From Ophiura sarsii (Eukaryota > Echinodermata > Ophiuroidea > Amphilepidida > Ophiuridae), in NCBI GenBank assembly GCA_035610835.1, contig CM069441.1, positions 103,165,606 through 103,229,605 of the forward strand: a stretch of 64,000 nt of DNA, read 5' to 3'. The translations under genes were made by a program, and so were the position numbers. Position 1 is the stretch's first letter. Each line of letters opens with the position of its first letter. The notes under the pieces are model-generated. The model saw only the letters and a program-made list of their open reading frames with translations, was not told the DNA's origin and did no database searches. Positions 62,719 through 64,000 of this stretch are shown in pieces.

Positions 62719-63844
62719 CAGGCGCGTGCCCACAGGCTTTGGGGCTCAGCTCAAGCCTCCCGGGCCTGGTTCCCAGAGGGAGAAAATAAAAGAGAAGGGA
62801 CAAAGGGGAGGGGGAAGGAGAGGAGGGGAGGGGAGCTCGACCCTCTGAATCCCCGCCAATGGCATTCCCCCAACACCAGTCAGTGGTGTAACCAGCAGAT
62901 TTTCACTGGGGTGTTTAACAAGCTTGAAAACATGTTTTTATTCGTTTTTACATAGATCAAACTTATGCTTAAATTGTGATTTTTGATTTGTATAGTGTCG
63001 TGTATGAATTAGGTCAATGCATGCGAATGTTTTGTTTCTCGAAAAATTAGAAAAATCAATGTACTTGCGCAAATGTTGATATGCTCACAATAGCACTCCC
63101 CCTGCGGGGTCGTGCCATTATTCACACATCAACATCAGCGCGCGTGCATTGATTTGTCTAATTTCTCTCGAAACAACACATACGCATTTATTGACCTATA
63201 AACGCTCCACCCGAATTATTTTCAATATTTTGTTAGTCAAGTTGAACAAAATGGCGTCAGAAACGTTTTCTGGATCTTTTAGGTGTTAAAATAGACATAT
63301 ATAGTTTGCGCGCTCCGCGTGAATTGGTTTCACTGTTTAATCATTATTCTTGTGTAACAAGAAGCAAGATAAGATTCAATACTGAAACATTTAACCCAAT
63401 TCGCGCCCAGGAACCTTTTTCGGGACCATTAAAAATGTGTACTCAGACCCCATCCACGCAGCAAAACGCGCCGCTCACTCCACTTCGCTCGCGCAGCTTA
63501 CCTAATAATAGCCGTGGAATTTCAAAACCTTACACCGTGTTGTTTGCTTTTGCAAAATAAATAGGGGAAAAATCATATATTGAACGATATGGATAATAAG
63601 CAAGTTGATTGGAAATGAAGTGAAGGCTTTTCAATAAAATATTGGTCAAAAGTACACACCAAATTGCCTCAAATGGGTTCGAAAATTGAAGAAGAAAAAA
63701 TAGAGAGGGGCAAATCCCCCCTAAATTCCCCTCTGTCCGCGTTACCGCAGATAGCAGTGCTTCGCACTGTTTTGATTAGTCAATCATGCATACTCAATAA
63801 CATTTTTTTAAGCCCCCCGGGTAAAACAATCCTGCGCACGCCTA
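62719..63844. mobile_element. CAGGCGCGTGCCC element, copy 2 (1.1 kb)
   Basis: The left end is CAGGCGCGTGCCCACAGG and the right end CCTGCGCACGCCTA, with CCCCCGGGT inside. It shares ATGGCGTCAGAAACGTTTTC and GCGCGCTCCGCG blocks with copy 1. It is shorter, with fewer internal units. Confidence 0.7.
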
Positions 63845-64000
63845 TGGTTTTGGCCGACTTTACATCCCACTTGTGGTGGATGGTCACATATTATAAGCAA
63901 TTCGAAAATACTGTACTATCACAATCAAATTGATGAATTACAGCACTTGTTAACATTTAAACACTGTTAAAAGATAATTATGTGGGAAAATATGTTTTCC

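Overview
This is a piece of a eukaryotic nuclear genome, AT-rich and dense with transposable elements. It almost certainly comes from a marine invertebrate, and an echinoderm- or hemichordate-like deuterostome fits best. The evidence is one long intron-rich gene with canonical GT-AG splicing, many MITE and foldback elements, LINE tails of CR1/L2 type, and poly-G/poly-C tracts inside mobile elements. The species cannot be fixed from sequence alone.

The only complete gene I can support is ZW10 on the plus strand, from the ATG at 9649 to the TAA at 48258. I assembled it by eye as 21 exons. Every junction is GT-AG and in phase, and the summed coding sequence is 2295 nt (764 residues plus stop), against about 779 residues for human ZW10. 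ZW10 is a subunit of the kinetochore RZZ complex and of the ER-Golgi NRZ/Dsl1 tether. Its introns, especially intron 3 (11.6 kb), intron 6 (4.2 kb) and intron 7 (3.1 kb), are built largely from nested mobile elements.

Layout: 1-9.6 kb is intergenic and repeat-rich. It holds a piggyBac-like MITE, a 1.04-kb TTAA foldback, a GC-rich hAT-like element with a 5-bp target duplication, decayed LINE reverse transcriptase pieces, and one exon-like ORF with a membrane segment at 5738-5938. From 9.6 to 48.3 kb is ZW10 with its transposon-filled introns. From 48.3 to 49.0 kb is a Tc1/mariner foldback lying immediately after the ZW10 stop. From 49 to 64 kb is intergenic sequence with four copies of one TTAA MITE family, several other TTAA and hAT elements, and two related 1.1-1.6 kb elements.

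The most notable features outside ZW10 are: (1) a 749-bp near-perfect palindrome in intron 3; (2) a 2.9-kb element in intron 6 carrying nine dispersed copies of a motif close to GGTGTCCATGTAGCATCG; (3) a Tc1/mariner element that is a head-to-head inverted duplication of the transposase 3' end; (4) tRNA-like A-box/B-box modules inside DNA elements; (5) a decayed gene with an FDGY...STKD...DTDIFV...HAF motif order inside a 2.3-kb inverted repeat; and (6) two copies of one repeat that serve as each other's empty site for two separate insertions. All homology statements come from reading the sequence and from knowledge of the families. No database search was run.
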